Shown here: positions 5,242 to 6,168 of the stretch, piece after piece | How positions within the stretch are numbered: the first letter of the stretch is position 1 | Layout: every line of letters begins with the position of its first letter | Source of the DNA: Aalborgiella sp043740415 | GTDB taxonomy: Bacteria > Pseudomonadota > Gammaproteobacteria > Burkholderiales > Burkholderiaceae_C | Assembly: GCA_043740415.1 (NCBI GenBank) | Contig: JAYUCJ010000300.1 | Span: 1 to 6,168 of the forward strand | Reading direction: 5' to 3' | DNA length: 6,168 nucleotides | Translations under genes and position numbers: made by a program | The notes under the pieces: model-generated | Told to the model about the DNA's origin: nothing | The model's input: only the letters and a program-made list of their open reading frames with translations | Databases searched by the model: none

Positions 5242-5889
5242 TTACAGCAAAGTGTGTGCCAACCACGGCTTGGCCGCCAGGCGCTCGGCTTCAAAAGCCT
5301 TGATTTTGTCGCTGTGGCGCAAGGTCAAGCCGATGTCGTCAAAACCGTTGATGAGGCAGTATTTGCGGAAGGCCTGCACCTCAAACGGCCATTCCACGCC
5401 ATCGGGTTTGACGATGACTTGGCGCTCCAGGTCAACCGTCAGGCTGTAGGTCGGGAAAGCGGCGCACTCGTTAAACAGCTGGGCGACTTGCGCTTCGCTC
5501 AAAACGATGGGCAGCAGGCCGTTTTTGAAGCAGTTGTTGAAGAAAATATCGGCATAGCTGGTCGCAATGATGGCTCTGAAGCCATATTGGTCCAGCGCCC
5601 AGGGCGCATGTTCGCGCGAAGAGCCGCAGCCGAAGTTTTTACGGGCAATCAGCACGCTGGCACCCGCATAACGGGGTTGGTTCAATACGAAATCTGGGTT
5701 AGGTTTGCGGCTTTTCGGGTCTTGGCCGGGGTAGCCGTCGTCAAAATAGCGCCAAGCATCAAACAAATGCTCGCCAAAACCGGTTTTACGGATCGATTTG
5801 AGGAACTGCTTGGGGATGATGGCGTCGGTATCGACGTTTTCGCGATCCATCGGGGCTACCAAGCCTTTGTGTACGGTGAATTTTTGCAT
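5242..5889 (-). CDS. leuD: 3-isopropylmalate dehydratase, small subunit
   Basis: Small (swivel-domain) subunit of isopropylmalate isomerase. With the Fe-S subunit LeuC it converts 2-isopropylmalate to 3-isopropylmalate in the cytoplasm. The 215 residues are the normal length for the proteobacterial form. Diagnostic parts are ENVDTDAIIPKQFLKSI (17-33), the substrate-loop motif NFGCGSSREHAPWAL (85-99), and ADIFFNNCFKNGLLPI (113-128). The ATG at 5889 gives the usual MQKF-type N-terminus. No Shine-Dalgarno is visible in front of it (upstream bases CAATATCAACCACTT), which is unusual for a highly expressed enzyme. It follows the entericidin-like gene by 31 bases, so one leuC-lipoprotein-leuD transcript is likely. 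The identity is firm. Confidence 0.98.
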   Translation of the reverse strand: MQKFTVHKGLVAPMDRENVDTDAIIPKQFLKSIRKTGFGEHLFDAWRYFDDGYPGQDPKSRKPNPDFVLNQPRYAGASVLIARKNFGCGSSREHAPWALDQYGFRAIIATSYADIFFNNCFKNGLLPIVLSEAQVAQLFNECAAFPTYSLTVDLERQVIVKPDGVEWPFEVQAFRKYCLINGFDDIGLTLRHSDKIKAFEAERLAAKPWLAHTLL

Positions 5890-5920
5890 AAGTGGTTGAT
5901 ATTGCTATTGATTTTTGTAA

Positions 5921-6049
5921 TTATCTTTTAACGGCATCTTCAAGCACAGAACCCGCTTTTTGGATGTCTTGACCAACGCCTTTGATGGTGTTACAGCCGG
6001 TTAAGGCGACTAGGCATGCCAAAAAGAACAAAACAGCAAGCTTTTTCAT
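5921..6049 (-). CDS. Entericidin A/B-family small lipoprotein
   Basis: A 42-residue predicted lipoprotein too short for many gene callers. The signal peptide starts MKKLAVLFFLACLVALTGC, with lipobox LTGC and the acylated cysteine at 19. The mature part starts CNTIKGVGQDIQKAG, the typical entericidin pattern, and ends VKR. Entericidins of E. coli are small envelope lipoproteins described as a toxin/antidote pair acting in stationary phase. The role of single copies in leu operons is unknown to me. A strong AAAGGAG (6063-6057) stands seven bases before the ATG and overlaps the leuC stop codon, so translation may be coupled to leuC. Expression as part of the leu operon is very likely; the biological role is not assigned. 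Confidence 0.9.
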   Translation of the reverse strand: MKKLAVLFFLACLVALTGCNTIKGVGQDIQKAGSVLEDAVKR

Positions 6050-6056
6050 GGAAGTA

Positions 6057-6063
6057 CTCCTTT
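6057..6063 (-). promoter_or_regulatory. Strong ribosome site of the small lipoprotein gene, overlapping the leuC stop
   Basis: AAAGGAG on the minus strand, seven bases before the lipoprotein ATG. The leuC TAA (6064-6062) runs into it, giving TAAAGGAG, an arrangement that favours reinitiation after leuC. It is the best Shine-Dalgarno in the window and confirms the start of the 42-codon gene. Confidence 0.8.
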
Positions 6064-6168
6064 AAACAAAACGGCGGATATCGACAAAATGCCCGTGCAC
6101 GGCAGCGGCGGCGGCCATGGCGGGGCTGACCAAGTGGGTGCGACCCCCCGCGCCTTGGCGGCCTTCGA
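6062..6168 (-). CDS. leuC: 3-isopropylmalate dehydratase, large subunit, C-terminal end only
   Basis: Only the last 34 residues and the TAA stop are present; the rest lies beyond the window edge. The visible end contains EGRQGAGGRTHLVSPAMAAA followed by AAVHGHFVDIRRFV. It closely follows the conserved LeuC C-terminus, where the EGRQG..GRTHLVSP segment is part of the aconitase-type active-site region. The Fe-S cluster cysteines are upstream and cannot be checked here. It pairs functionally with LeuD downstream, and its stop is 12 bases before the small lipoprotein start. Any leucine leader peptide or promoter of the operon would lie outside the window. Confidence 0.95.
   Translation of the reverse strand, partial: EGRQGAGGRTHLVSPAMAAAAAVHGHFVDIRRFV

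Overview
The window looks like a chromosomal segment of a betaproteobacterium, most likely Burkholderiales and probably Comamonadaceae (Rhodoferax/Polaromonas-like). This rests on the gene order leuC - entericidin-like lipoprotein - leuD - leuB - asd - fimV, the E. coli-type Asd sequence, and two kinds of intergenic repeat. I inferred the taxon from gene order and protein style, not from a search. Every supported gene lies on the minus strand, so transcription runs from high to low coordinates.

Layout in the direction of transcription. The C-terminal end of leuC (6168-6062) is followed 12 bases later by a 42-residue entericidin-type lipoprotein (6049-5921), then leuD (5889-5242). The roughly 200-base leuD-leuB gap carries a REP-like inverted repeat (5077-5145) and one copy of a 52-base repeat (5172-5223). 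leuB follows (5039-3957). A second copy of the 52-base repeat (3905-3956) touches its stop codon. Next is a small, lower-GC gene for a two-TM, DUF3592-like protein (3872-3492). The asd regulatory region and asd (3280-2102) follow, then a structured, AT-rich gap with a 22-bp hairpin. Last is fimV (1829 to beyond position 1), which is cut by the window edge.

The most interesting element is in the roughly 210-base gap upstream of asd. A perfect TATAAT is followed 7 bases later by an ATG. That ATG opens a 33-codon reading frame (3466-3365) with ten threonine codons, including two Thr-Thr-Thr-Ile runs, plus three lysines. Its stop codon lies inside the first arm of an 18-bp stem-loop (3368-3313), and that stem competes with a shorter GC-rich hairpin. 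Asd makes aspartate semialdehyde, the shared precursor of threonine, lysine, methionine and isoleucine. This therefore looks like a ribosome-mediated attenuator of asd, analogous to thrL of enteric bacteria, with a leader peptide that may be translated from a leaderless mRNA. No U-tract follows the stem, so whether it works through transcription termination, Rho or translation is open.

Functionally, LeuC and LeuD (isopropylmalate isomerase) and LeuB (isopropylmalate dehydrogenase) carry out consecutive steps of leucine synthesis. Asd serves the aspartate-derived amino acids and diaminopimelate for peptidoglycan. FimV is a polar peptidoglycan-binding membrane protein linked to type IV pili and twitching.
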